Assembly: GCA_030632865.1 (NCBI GenBank)
Contig: DAOVTY010000058.1
Span: forward strand, 1 to 13,848
Length of the DNA stretch: 13,848 nucleotides
Reading direction: 5' to 3'
From: Bacteroidota bacterium
Lineage (GTDB): Bacteria; Bacteroidota; Bacteroidia; Bacteroidales; Prolixibacteraceae
Under the pieces are notes generated by a model. That model searched no databases and was not told the DNA's origin. It worked only from the letters and a program-made list of their open reading frames with translations. The translations under genes and the position numbers were made by a program. The first letter of the stretch is position 1; each line of letters begins with the position of its first letter. This document shows positions 1 to 6,771 of this stretch, in pieces.

Positions 1-1
1 A

Positions 2-1486
2 AATAAATACGACAGTGTTAACGAAATTATGAAGTGGGTGACGGAAACCGGAATAGCTGCCATTGACCTGATTCCTGCGGTTGCAACAAACGCGAAGATG
101 CGACCTAAAGGTGCGCGCTTAAAAGCATGGAATAACTATTCGGGTGGGTATTTAAAAGAACAAACACAATTAAAAGAAATTCTTTTACGAATTGGCAAGA
201 AGGTTAATTTGCAAAATGACAGGCTCGATGATTTTAAAAAAATAACTTCGAAATCATTTCCAACCAGACGCTCGCATCTGAGTTTTGCGAAACGTCTTTC
301 CCTTGAGATTCATTTAAATAAAAAAGTAGCTTTAGAAAGAACTGAACTAAAAAACTGGATACAAGATTTTGAAGTTAAAACGTCTAAACTGTACAATAGC
401 AAACTTTACCGCGAAGGAGCAGATTCAGCTCTAAAAGTAAATGCAGTAAATGTAAAATATAATAAAAATCCTGATGTCGTAAACGGCTCCGAAATAATCA
501 ATAAAAACTTTGATATTCTATTTCGGAAATATCCAAATCTTATAACTTTCGGACAAGATACAGGAAAACTTGGCGGAGTGAATCAAGGTATGAAAGATAT
601 GCAAGCCAAGTATGGAGTTGAACGTGTGTCGGATGCTGGGATCAGAGAGGCTACAATTATTGGGCAGGGAATTGGGCTTGCAATGCGAGGTTTTCGTCCC
701 ATTGCCGAAATTCAATATTTAGATTACCTTATTTATGCTCAGTCTCAATTAAGCGATGATTTGGCTACACTTCAATATCGAACAAAAGGGAAACAGGCTG
801 CACCTGTTATTGTACGCACGCGAGGGCATCAATTACAGGGGATTTGGCATGCCGGTTCGCCCATGCAAATGTTGTTAGGATCGTTGCGAGGAATGTATTT
901 GTGTGTCCCAAGAAATATGACACAAGCAGCAGGTTTTTACAATACTCTTTTAGAAGGGAATGATCCTGCATTGGTAATTGAGCCACTAAAAGGTTATAAT
1001 CAAAAAGAAACAATACCTGCTAATTTAGGAGAATTTAAAATTCCGTTGGGAGTTCCAGAAATTGTAAAAGAGGGTACAGATATTACTATTGTTACTTATG
1101 CATGGAATGTGCACCATGCCGTTAAAACAGCCAATTTGCTTCATAAATTAAAAGGCATTTCTGTTGAAGTTATCGATGTGCAAACTTTAATGCCGTTCGA
1201 TATTAATCACGTAATTTTAGAATCGGTTAAAAAAACCAATAAAGTAATTTTTGTTGATGAAGATGTTCCGGGTGGGGCAACTGCTTATATGATGCAAAAA
1301 GTGGTTGAAGAGCAAAAAGCATTTAATTATTTAGACACTGCACCGCGCACACTATCGGCAATGGAACACCGCCCTGCCTACGGAATTGACGGCGAATATT
1401 TCTCGAAACCAAACGTTGAACGTATTTTTAGAACTATTTATGAAATGATGCGTGAAGTGCATGAAGATAAATTTCCTGAATTGTAA
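2..1486 (+). CDS. Fused 2-oxoacid dehydrogenase E1 (alpha-beta), C-terminal part; 5' end outside window
   Basis: Thiamine-diphosphate-dependent E1 component of a 2-oxoacid (probably branched-chain 2-oxoisovalerate type) dehydrogenase complex, which decarboxylates the oxoacid and acylates the lipoyl group of E2 in the cytoplasm. The frame is open to the left edge, so the ATG at 29 is internal. The first ~160 residues look like the end of an alpha part plus linker. The last ~320 are E1-beta-like: a pyrimidine-binding domain containing FGQDTGKLGGVNQGM and VSDAGIREATIIGQGIG (the Glu is the expected cofactor-activating residue), then a transketolase C-terminal domain containing VEVIDVQTLMPFD and DEDVPGGATAYMM. 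Bacteroidota commonly carry alpha and beta as one ~800-residue chain, and the visible 494 codons fit its C-terminal part. The substrate cannot be fixed from sequence; pyruvate or another branched-chain oxoacid remains possible. Confidence 0.88.
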   Translation, partial: NKYDSVNEIMKWVTETGIAAIDLIPAVATNAKMRPKGARLKAWNNYSGGYLKEQTQLKEILLRIGKKVNLQNDRLDDFKKITSKSFPTRRSHLSFAKRLSLEIHLNKKVALERTELKNWIQDFEVKTSKLYNSKLYREGADSALKVNAVNVKYNKNPDVVNGSEIINKNFDILFRKYPNLITFGQDTGKLGGVNQGMKDMQAKYGVERVSDAGIREATIIGQGIGLAMRGFRPIAEIQYLDYLIYAQSQLSDDLATLQYRTKGKQAAPVIVRTRGHQLQGIWHAGSPMQMLLGSLRGMYLCVPRNMTQAAGFYNTLLEGNDPALVIEPLKGYNQKETIPANLGEFKIPLGVPEIVKEGTDITIVTYAWNVHHAVKTANLLHKLKGISVEVIDVQTLMPFDINHVILESVKKTNKVIFVDEDVPGGATAYMMQKVVEEQKAFNYLDTAPRTLSAMEHRPAYGIDGEYFSKPNVERIFRTIYEMMREVHEDKFPEL

Positions 1487-1509
1487 GTTTGATTAAATTC
1501 CAATTTGAA

Positions 1510-1680
1510 CTCCTCTTCCCCTAGTTTGTAACGTGGGGCTGGTTGTTTTTGAGTTTGCAACTCAAATTCTATTTCCCAATTTTAATTTCTTGCAATTCTA
1601 TACAACTTATTTTATTTCCTGATAATATCGTTTAAAACGACGTACAGTTTACCCCTCATTACAAACGAGGAGGAGCGAAG
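1510..1680. repeat. REP/MITE-like element with 29-bp imperfect terminal inverted repeats
   Basis: The segment 1510-1538 read in reverse complement aligns with 1652-1680 over 29 positions with 22 identities and no gaps, including the shared core TTACAAAC and the CCCC start. The pair encloses 113 bp. Each arm can fold on itself: 1518-1538 (CCCC...GGGG stem with inner GTT/AAC) and 1654-1670 (CCTC...GAGG with inner TT/AA). Hairpins with a GTTACAAAC-like core resemble REP sequences mobilised by REP-associated tyrosine transposases (RAYTs), but no transposase lies in this window, so that link is inference. The element fills nearly the whole gap between the E1 gene and the convergent sulfatase gene. 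Confidence 0.55.
1548..1566. repeat. 8-bp stem, 3-nt loop perfect hairpin inside the REP-like element
   Basis: TTTGAGTT (1548-1555) and AACTCAAA (1559-1566) pair perfectly around the loop TGC. It lies 61 bp past the E1 stop codon. Neither strand carries a strong T-run after the stem (TTCTATTT follows on +), so it is at best a weak terminator for the E1 gene. It may equally be a structural part of the surrounding repeat. A further near-perfect palindrome, TCGTTT-A-AAACGA, sits at 1628-1640. Confidence 0.45.
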
Positions 1681-1691
1681 ATTTAGGGTAA

Positions 1692-3176
1692 TTACTTTTC
1701 ATATAACCCATTATTACCCAGCTCCAAAATAGGTAGCAGCTTATTAACAATCTCGGGGTTTTTAGCAGCAATATTTATTGTCTCATTCGGGTCATTTTTA
1801 TGATCATATAATTCAATTGCAGGTTCTTCTTTCCTAAAATATTTCATTAAGCGATAGTCTTCAGTTCTAACTGAAAATCCCTTTTTCCAATAACTATAAG
1901 CTGTATTTCGCCATGATTCATCATTCGGATTTTCCATTAAACCAGTTAAACTGGTGCCACTTATATTGTGCTCAACAGGCGTTCCACACAATTCCATTAA
2001 AGTGGGATAAATATCTGTAGTGCTTACAATTTTATTTATTGTTTTACCTCCCTTGTTTTTTGGTAGCCGAATCATAAATGTACTTTTTAAAGATCGCTCA
2101 AAAACTGTATGTTTTCCCCAAACCATTTGATCGCCAAGATGCCAGCCATGATCTCCCCACACAACTACAATAGTATTTTCTGCCAATCCAAGAGTTTCTA
2201 ATTCATTCATCAATTTTCCTATTTGCGCATCAATAAAACTTACACAAGCAAAATAACCATGCCGTACTTTTCGTGCGTATTCATCTGAAACAGGAGCATT
2301 GAGTGAAGCTTTTTCTTCGCCTAATTTATATTGATTGAATTCGCCGCTGCCATGCAAACTTGCTTTACTCGAATTTTCCGGAATCCCGGCAAAAGGAGCA
2401 ATTGGTAATTCAGCCTCGTTGTACATATCCCAATATTTTTTAGGTGCTGTAAATGGTAGGTGGGGTTTAAAAAAACCTACACCTAAAAAAAATGGTTGTC
2501 CTTTTTCTTTTAATTCACTCAGCTTTTTAATAGCAAGATTTGCAGTTAAACCATCTGGATAAGCATTATCAGGTACATTTGCCATTTCGTAAGGCTTTAC
2601 ATTCTTACTCAGGGTGTTACGATTGCTTCCATCGGCATATCCAAAAAATGCATTGTGTCCACTACCCCATTTTTTATCGTCCAAAAGCATTTCATTCCAA
2701 CTATATGGTAATTCCAACTGATTACTTCGTTCTTCTAAATAACCATAAACATAACCATCTGGGTGATGCGTAATTTTTCCAATTCCAACGGTGTAATATC
2801 CGTTTCGTTTTAACTGATGTATAAAAGTTTCAGGCACCTCTCCCTCAGGTTGAACTGATAATGTTTCTGCGGTAATACTATTTCGTGTATGTGCTATAGA
2901 AATCGGATTTTGCCCAGTTAACATTGCATGTCGCGATGCACCACAAGTTGGCACACTAACATAGTGCTGGTTAAACAAGAAACCTTGACTCGCTAATTTA
3001 TCCAAGTTAGGAGATTTAATATATTCATTTCCATAACACCCTAACTCTGTACGTAAATCATCAACTGCGATAAATAAAACGTTTGGTTTTTGAAATGTAT
3101 CTTCTGGTTTTGTATTGCAGGAAATTATTAAAGAAAATAACCATATAATTCCGACAATATTTTTTAGTTGCATCAT
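1692..3176 (-). CDS. Secreted lipoprotein sulfatase, iduronate-2-sulfatase-like (formylglycine type)
   Basis: Hydrolyses a sulfate ester, probably from a sulfated polysaccharide or glycosaminoglycan fragment, in the periplasm or on the cell surface. Residues 1-20 form a lipoprotein signal ending in the lipobox LIISC (Cys20). The alkaline-phosphatase-like sulfatase fold is clear: metal-binding Asp39-Asp40 in FIAVDDLR, then CGASRHAMLTG with Cys78 as the residue to be converted to formylglycine, then GDHGWHLGD at 341-349 (Asp342/His343 metal and sulfate contacts). These motifs, plus the layout around them, resemble the iduronate-2-sulfatase group (SulfAtlas S1_7). The 494-residue length is normal. 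Two adjacent ATG codons could both start it. It is an isolated sulfatase: no SusC/SusD pair or glycoside hydrolase is in view, so the glycan substrate is unknown. Maturation needs a formylglycine-generating enzyme encoded elsewhere. Confidence 0.9.
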   Translation of the reverse strand: MMQLKNIVGIIWLFSLIISCNTKPEDTFQKPNVLFIAVDDLRTELGCYGNEYIKSPNLDKLASQGFLFNQHYVSVPTCGASRHAMLTGQNPISIAHTRNSITAETLSVQPEGEVPETFIHQLKRNGYYTVGIGKITHHPDGYVYGYLEERSNQLELPYSWNEMLLDDKKWGSGHNAFFGYADGSNRNTLSKNVKPYEMANVPDNAYPDGLTANLAIKKLSELKEKGQPFFLGVGFFKPHLPFTAPKKYWDMYNEAELPIAPFAGIPENSSKASLHGSGEFNQYKLGEEKASLNAPVSDEYARKVRHGYFACVSFIDAQIGKLMNELETLGLAENTIVVVWGDHGWHLGDQMVWGKHTVFERSLKSTFMIRLPKNKGGKTINKIVSTTDIYPTLMELCGTPVEHNISGTSLTGLMENPNDESWRNTAYSYWKKGFSVRTEDYRLMKYFRKEEPAIELYDHKNDPNETINIAAKNPEIVNKLLPILELGNNGLYEK

Positions 3177-3196
3177 ATTAATTAGATTTAGTTATT

Positions 3197-3204
3197 CAAA
3201 AATA
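3197..3204 (-). promoter_or_regulatory. Possible Bacteroidota -7 box for the sulfatase gene
   Basis: Read on the minus strand this is TATTTTTG, an exact fit to the Bacteroidota -7 consensus TAnnTTTG, 20 nt upstream of the sulfatase ATG at 3176. No convincing -33 TTG element is found at the expected distance, so the call is weak. Confidence 0.3.
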
Positions 3205-3274
3205 ATAAAGTTTCGGAGATATGTTTATGATGCTTAATATTTATTCCATAGCTATTAAAATTTAACTTAAGTAA

Positions 3275-3712
3275 TTATTCTTTAATTGGTGTGCTGTGGA
3301 TAAAAGCAATTAACCACTTGCCCCGTTCTTTTTTCATTACATAATTTTCTAAGGCATTTATGTGAATATTTTCTCCATTCATTTCAAAATCAATAGTAAA
3401 CGAAATAATAATTAATCCATTTTTTCTATTAAAATCAGAATCGAGAACATCGAGTTTGTATTTAAACTGGATACCTTCATAAGTTTTAATAAGAGCAATA
3501 AATTCATCGATTGATTTGTAATAAATCGCATCATCTATAACTGAAACATCAGTAGTACAAAAATCTCCAATTTTATCGTATTGAAAAGAGGTCATCGCTT
3601 CGTAAAATCCAATTATAGATTACATTGCTTTATCCTTGTCTGTTTCGGGGCTTGCCATTGAAAACCCACATGCAATAAAAACGAATGTGATAAGTAGTAA
3701 ATAATTTTTCAT
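3275..3712 (-). pseudogene. Secreted NTF2-like (SnoaL/DUF4440-type) protein interrupted by in-frame TAA at codon 31
   Basis: The reading frame begins at ATG 3710-3712 with a signal peptide (MKNYLLLITFVFIACGFSMA). It meets TAA at 3620-3622 and then continues in the same frame without a shift to the stop at 3275. The part after the stop, starting SIIGFYEAMTSFQYDKIGDF, has the look of an NTF2-like alpha+beta-cone domain, as in small SnoaL/DUF4440 proteins: an N-terminal helix with FYEAM, a middle helix SIDEFIALIKTY, and long C-terminal strands ending in GKWLIAFIHSTP. Restoring codon 31 (for example CAA to TAA) would give one 145-residue secreted protein. The ATG at 3595 would yield only a 106-residue piece lacking the signal and part of the first helix. 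The family ranges from enzymes to ligand-binding proteins, so no function is assigned. A sequencing error is the main alternative to a real nonsense mutation. Confidence 0.65.
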
Positions 3713-3836
3713 AATATTTAGTTTTGATTTAAAGCCATTTACGATTGTAAACCAAAAAAGTTACTGTCATTAAATTTTTATTACGACTTGTATTTTCAAA
3801 ATATACTTAGTTTTAATCATTTCAATTATCACCAAC

Positions 3837-3863
3837 AAAAAAACCGCGAAATAATCGCGGTTT
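3837..3863 (-). terminator. Rho-independent terminator of the small secreted protein gene
   Basis: On the minus strand AAACCGCG and CGCGGTTT (3841-3848 and 3856-3863) form a perfect 8-bp GC-rich stem with a 7-nt loop, followed by a run of seven T (3843 down to 3837). It lies 35 bp past the stop codon of the gene ending at 3899. It insulates that gene from the interrupted NTF2-like gene downstream. Confidence 0.85.
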
Positions 3864-3898
3864 AATATTTAAAGGCATCTCTAAAAATATCTTTCTGT

Positions 3899-4369
3899 TT
3901 AGTTTAAAAGATGTGTATAACCATCGTTAATTAACTCTGGCAAATAACAAGCAATTAATCCCAATGCTTTTTCGTCGTCTACACTATTGGGCGTAATAAT
4001 TTGTTGATTTTTCATTTCTCTTTGGCAAACTACAGCTTTACTAATTTTTTTATCGATAGTACGCCATGAATTTCGCAACTCTTTAACTCCAAACCCGGCA
4101 TCAGTTGCAGCATAACTAACTTCAAAAAACTTGGAGCGAACAACATATTCTACACCCTCCATTGTATTGCGTTTAATAACTGTTACCGGAACTTCCACAT
4201 TACTGTAACTCACTCGCCACATTGCTTTAACATTTTTTCCAACAAACAGATCATCCACTGTTGTAATCTCATAATTGTTGAATTCTTTTCTTAAACCTGT
4301 TGCATTTGCTGTAGCCGAAACTAAAAATAAGCAAACAACCAAAACTGTTAATAAATTTAATTTTTTCAT
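3899..4369 (-). CDS. Small secreted protein of unknown function
   Basis: I do not recognise the family. The 156-residue product starts with a clear type I signal peptide (MKK, a hydrophobic stretch LLTVLVVCLFLVSA, and a likely cleavage after ANA at about residue 23), so the mature protein of ~133 residues should be periplasmic or exported. The mature part has strand-rich segments (AMWRVSYSNVEVPVTVIKR and EYVVRSKFFEVSYA) and two cysteines, Cys115 and Cys141, that could form a disulfide. There are no membrane helices after the signal, no catalytic motif I can name, and no lipobox. The ATG at 4369 directly precedes the signal peptide and has an A/T-rich leader. The gene has its own strong terminator and is separated from the aminotransferase by 173 bp, so it is probably a single-gene transcript. 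Confidence 0.75.
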   Translation of the reverse strand: MKKLNLLTVLVVCLFLVSATANATGLRKEFNNYEITTVDDLFVGKNVKAMWRVSYSNVEVPVTVIKRNTMEGVEYVVRSKFFEVSYAATDAGFGVKELRNSWRTIDKKISKAVVCQREMKNQQIITPNSVDDEKALGLIACYLPELINDGYTHLLN

Positions 4370-4542
4370 GACTTTTTAATTTTGTTCTTTAATAAAAATT
4401 GTTTCCTGTTTTCAAAGTATATGTACTAAGAAGACGTGTGAATTACAATTACGTTACACAAAACACAAATGCTTTTAAACATTCGCTTTTAGTCGAAAAA
4501 ATTTGTTTTTTACAAAAAATAATTGGATGCGGAAGTTTTATT

Positions 4543-5688
4543 CTATTTAATATACTCATTAATATATTTCTCAAACCTATTCATTCCCTCGGTAATATTC
4601 TCTAGTGAATTCGCGTAAGAAAAACGCAGAAATCCTTCTCCATTTTCGCCAAAGTCGATACCCGGTGTAACTCCAACGTGAGCCTTTTCCAAAATATCGA
4701 AAGCCAGTTTATAACTATCGGCAGATAAATGTTTGGCGTTTACAAAAACATAAAATGCACCGGTTGGCGGCACTTTTATATCGAATCCCAATTGCTTTAG
4801 CCGATCAATCAGATATTTTCTGCGTATGTTATATGTAGCTTTCATTTGTGTCACATCGTCTTTTGCCGATTTTAAAGCTGCAATTCCGGCACGTTGGGCT
4901 GTTGAACTTGCACAAATAAAAAGGTTCTGTTGCAATTTTTGCATTGTACGAATGTAACTTTTTGGCGCAATTACATAACCTAAACGCAAACCTGTCATTG
5001 CAAAAAGTTTAGAAAAACCATTTAAAACGAAAGCATTTTCTGAATACTCTAAAATAGAGTGTGCCCTGTTTTCATAAACTAATCCGTGATAAATTTCATC
5101 CGAAATTATAGGGATATCAAATTCAACCAGCTCTTTCATAATCTCTGGCGAAAGCAAGTTGCCGGAGGGATTCATCGGGCTATTTATTAAAATACCTTTT
5201 GTTCTTTCTGAAATAAGTTTTCTAATTTCTGAAGGGTGATATTGGAAACCATCCTCCTCGTAAACATTAACTTTTACTGGTTTAGCACCTATAAATTTTA
5301 TGAAATTTTCGTAACACGCGTATCCCGGATCAGACAAAATAATTTCATCACCTTCATCGCATAAAATACCCAAGGTTAGTAAAATAGCAGGCGAACTTCC
5401 TGATGTTACAATAATCTGATCTGGAGAAATAGTTACTCCGTACTCGGCTAAATATCGTTTTACAATTTCGTTTCGCAATTCTGGGTCACCCAAACTGTGC
5501 GTATAATGAGTTCTCCCTTCGTCGAAAGCAATTTGCACTGCATTAGCTACGCATTTTGGGACATCAAAATCGGGCTCACCAACTTCCATGTGAATTACAT
5601 TTATCCCCTCCTTTTCCATTTCAGCAGCTTTTTCGAGCACTTCCATTACAATAAACGGAGTTATATCTTTTACCCTTTTTGCGATCAT
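4543..5688 (-). CDS. PLP-dependent class I/II aminotransferase (aspartate aminotransferase fold)
   Basis: Transfers an amino group between an amino acid and a 2-oxoacid using pyridoxal phosphate, in the cytoplasm. The fold-type I signature residues are all visible: VGEPDFDVP (residues 36-44) near the N-terminus, SGSSPAI (96-102) for phosphate binding, PMNPSG (Asn173), SDEIYHGL (Asp197, Tyr200), NGFSKLFAMTGLRLGY with Lys227 as the Schiff-base lysine, and Arg355 in FLRFSYAN as the carboxylate-binding arginine. The 381-residue length is normal and the ATG start is well placed. The closest general match is the broad aspartate/aromatic/alanine aminotransferase group; sequence alone does not decide the amino acid. 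The fructosamine-kinase-family gene lies 92 bp upstream on the same strand, so co-transcription is possible but not shown. The gap after it (4370-4542) holds only weak AT-only inverted repeats. Confidence 0.92.
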   Translation of the reverse strand: MIAKRVKDITPFIVMEVLEKAAEMEKEGINVIHMEVGEPDFDVPKCVANAVQIAFDEGRTHYTHSLGDPELRNEIVKRYLAEYGVTISPDQIIVTSGSSPAILLTLGILCDEGDEIILSDPGYACYENFIKFIGAKPVKVNVYEEDGFQYHPSEIRKLISERTKGILINSPMNPSGNLLSPEIMKELVEFDIPIISDEIYHGLVYENRAHSILEYSENAFVLNGFSKLFAMTGLRLGYVIAPKSYIRTMQKLQQNLFICASSTAQRAGIAALKSAKDDVTQMKATYNIRRKYLIDRLKQLGFDIKVPPTGAFYVFVNAKHLSADSYKLAFDILEKAHVGVTPGIDFGENGEGFLRFSYANSLENITEGMNRFEKYINEYIK

Positions 5689-5780
5689 ACAATATTCGAA
5701 ATTGGTTTTGCTGCTAATTTAATTAGAATAGAGAATTATTGCAACTGCGAATGTAATGTTTAATAATTCTACAAATTAAT

Positions 5781-6674
5781 CTACAAATAACTTTTTGCAA
5801 CACTTAATGCCTGAGACTGATAACCTCCACCAAACAAATAGTAATGATTTAGAATATGATACAATTGATACAACATGTTTCGCTGTTTCCAATTGGCAGG
5901 CAAAGGATTTACCTCACTATAAGCATCGTAAAACCGTTGATAAAAACCACCAAACATTGTAATTATTGCAAACTCCATTTCGCGGTTGGCATAATAAGAG
6001 GCGGGGTCTATTAATACAGGGGCTTGGCCCGATATCATAAAATTACCCGACCATAAGTCGCCATGAATTAATACAGGTTCACATTTATCGGGAATAAGTT
6101 TTGGAATCCGGTCGAGCAATTTGTCATATATTTTCATTTCGGAAGTTGAAATTGAACGCTCTTTTCGAATCAAATTCAACAAAAACCTCAAACGGTTATC
6201 TCCAAAAAATTCAACCCAACTTTTTGTTCGACTGTTGTTTTGTAAAGTGGCACCGCAGTAATTATGGTTATTAAAACCAAAATTTTCACTTTTATACTGA
6301 TGAATGAAAGCTAATCCCCTACCCAACTTTTCGTCGCTACTTGAATTAGAATATCCTGAAGGTAAGTATTCTAGAATTAAAAATCCGGGAGTGGAATCTA
6401 CTTTTTTTGAAGCAAAAACTTCTGGAATTAATATATAATTATCAGCTGCCTTTTTTAGCTCGGTTAAACTTTCGGCTTCTCTGAGAAAAATATCAGTAGC
6501 ACAATTTGCATTCCATTTCAAAAAAAACGTGCCAACGTTGGTTGTTATTTTTGATGCATTATTTATACAACCGCCACCAATTGAATTAGATGCGAATATC
6601 TTAACTTCGCATTTTAATTCTATTGCGAGTTGATTTTCTACTTCGGTAAAAACATTTTCATTAATTGTCAACAA
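5781..6674 (-). CDS. Fructosamine-3-kinase family protein (ketosamine kinase), TTG start
   Basis: Members phosphorylate sugar-amine (ketosamine) adducts on proteins or free amines; the phosphorylated adduct then breaks down, repairing glycation. Visible motifs are the P-loop-like GGGCINNA (Cys36), FFLKWN with the ATP-binding Lys53, the catalytic HGDLWSGNF (Asp206, Asn211), and IDPASYYANREMEFA (metal-binding Asp223), followed by MFGGF, the usual order for this protein-kinase-like fold. Length 297 is typical. There is no ATG, GTG or other methionine codon near the N-terminus: the frame is closed by TAA at 6696-6698 and the next Met is residue 180. The start is therefore TTG at 6672-6674, or the next TTG codon. 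Cys36 matches the P-loop cysteine reported as a redox switch in eukaryotic fructosamine kinases. The gene is divergent from the TonB receptor across 97 bp. Confidence 0.88.
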   Translation of the reverse strand: MLTINENVFTEVENQLAIELKCEVKIFASNSIGGGCINNASKITTNVGTFFLKWNANCATDIFLREAESLTELKKAADNYILIPEVFASKKVDSTPGFLILEYLPSGYSNSSSDEKLGRGLAFIHQYKSENFGFNNHNYCGATLQNNSRTKSWVEFFGDNRLRFLLNLIRKERSISTSEMKIYDKLLDRIPKLIPDKCEPVLIHGDLWSGNFMISGQAPVLIDPASYYANREMEFAIITMFGGFYQRFYDAYSEVNPLPANWKQRNMLYQLYHILNHYYLFGGGYQSQALSVAKSYL

Positions 6675-6771
6675 TAGAAAGATAATTTTCGTTGTTTAAT
6701 TAAACAAGTTTGTAGAAATACTATTTATGTAAACTTTATACAATTATATAGCTATTATTAGAATTTTAAAA

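Noticed and set aside
518..1013. Open frames on the minus strand within the E1 gene
   Set aside because: They are antisense to a strongly conserved coding region and show no domain of their own.
3620..3622. Stop-codon recoding or readthrough at the in-frame TAA of the NTF2-like gene
   Set aside because: TAA ends the neighbouring E1, sulfatase, TonB-receptor and octaheme genes, so it is a working stop here. No recoding signal is visible.
4495..4530. AT-only inverted repeat (TTTGT/ACAAA) after the aminotransferase gene as a terminator
   Set aside because: Only five A/T-rich pairs with no GC content; too weak to call in such AT-rich sequence.
4399..4605. 68-codon open frame on + between the secreted-protein gene and the aminotransferase
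   Set aside because: It runs into the aminotransferase coding region on the opposite strand, the product has no recognisable features, and base composition is that of AT-rich non-coding DNA.
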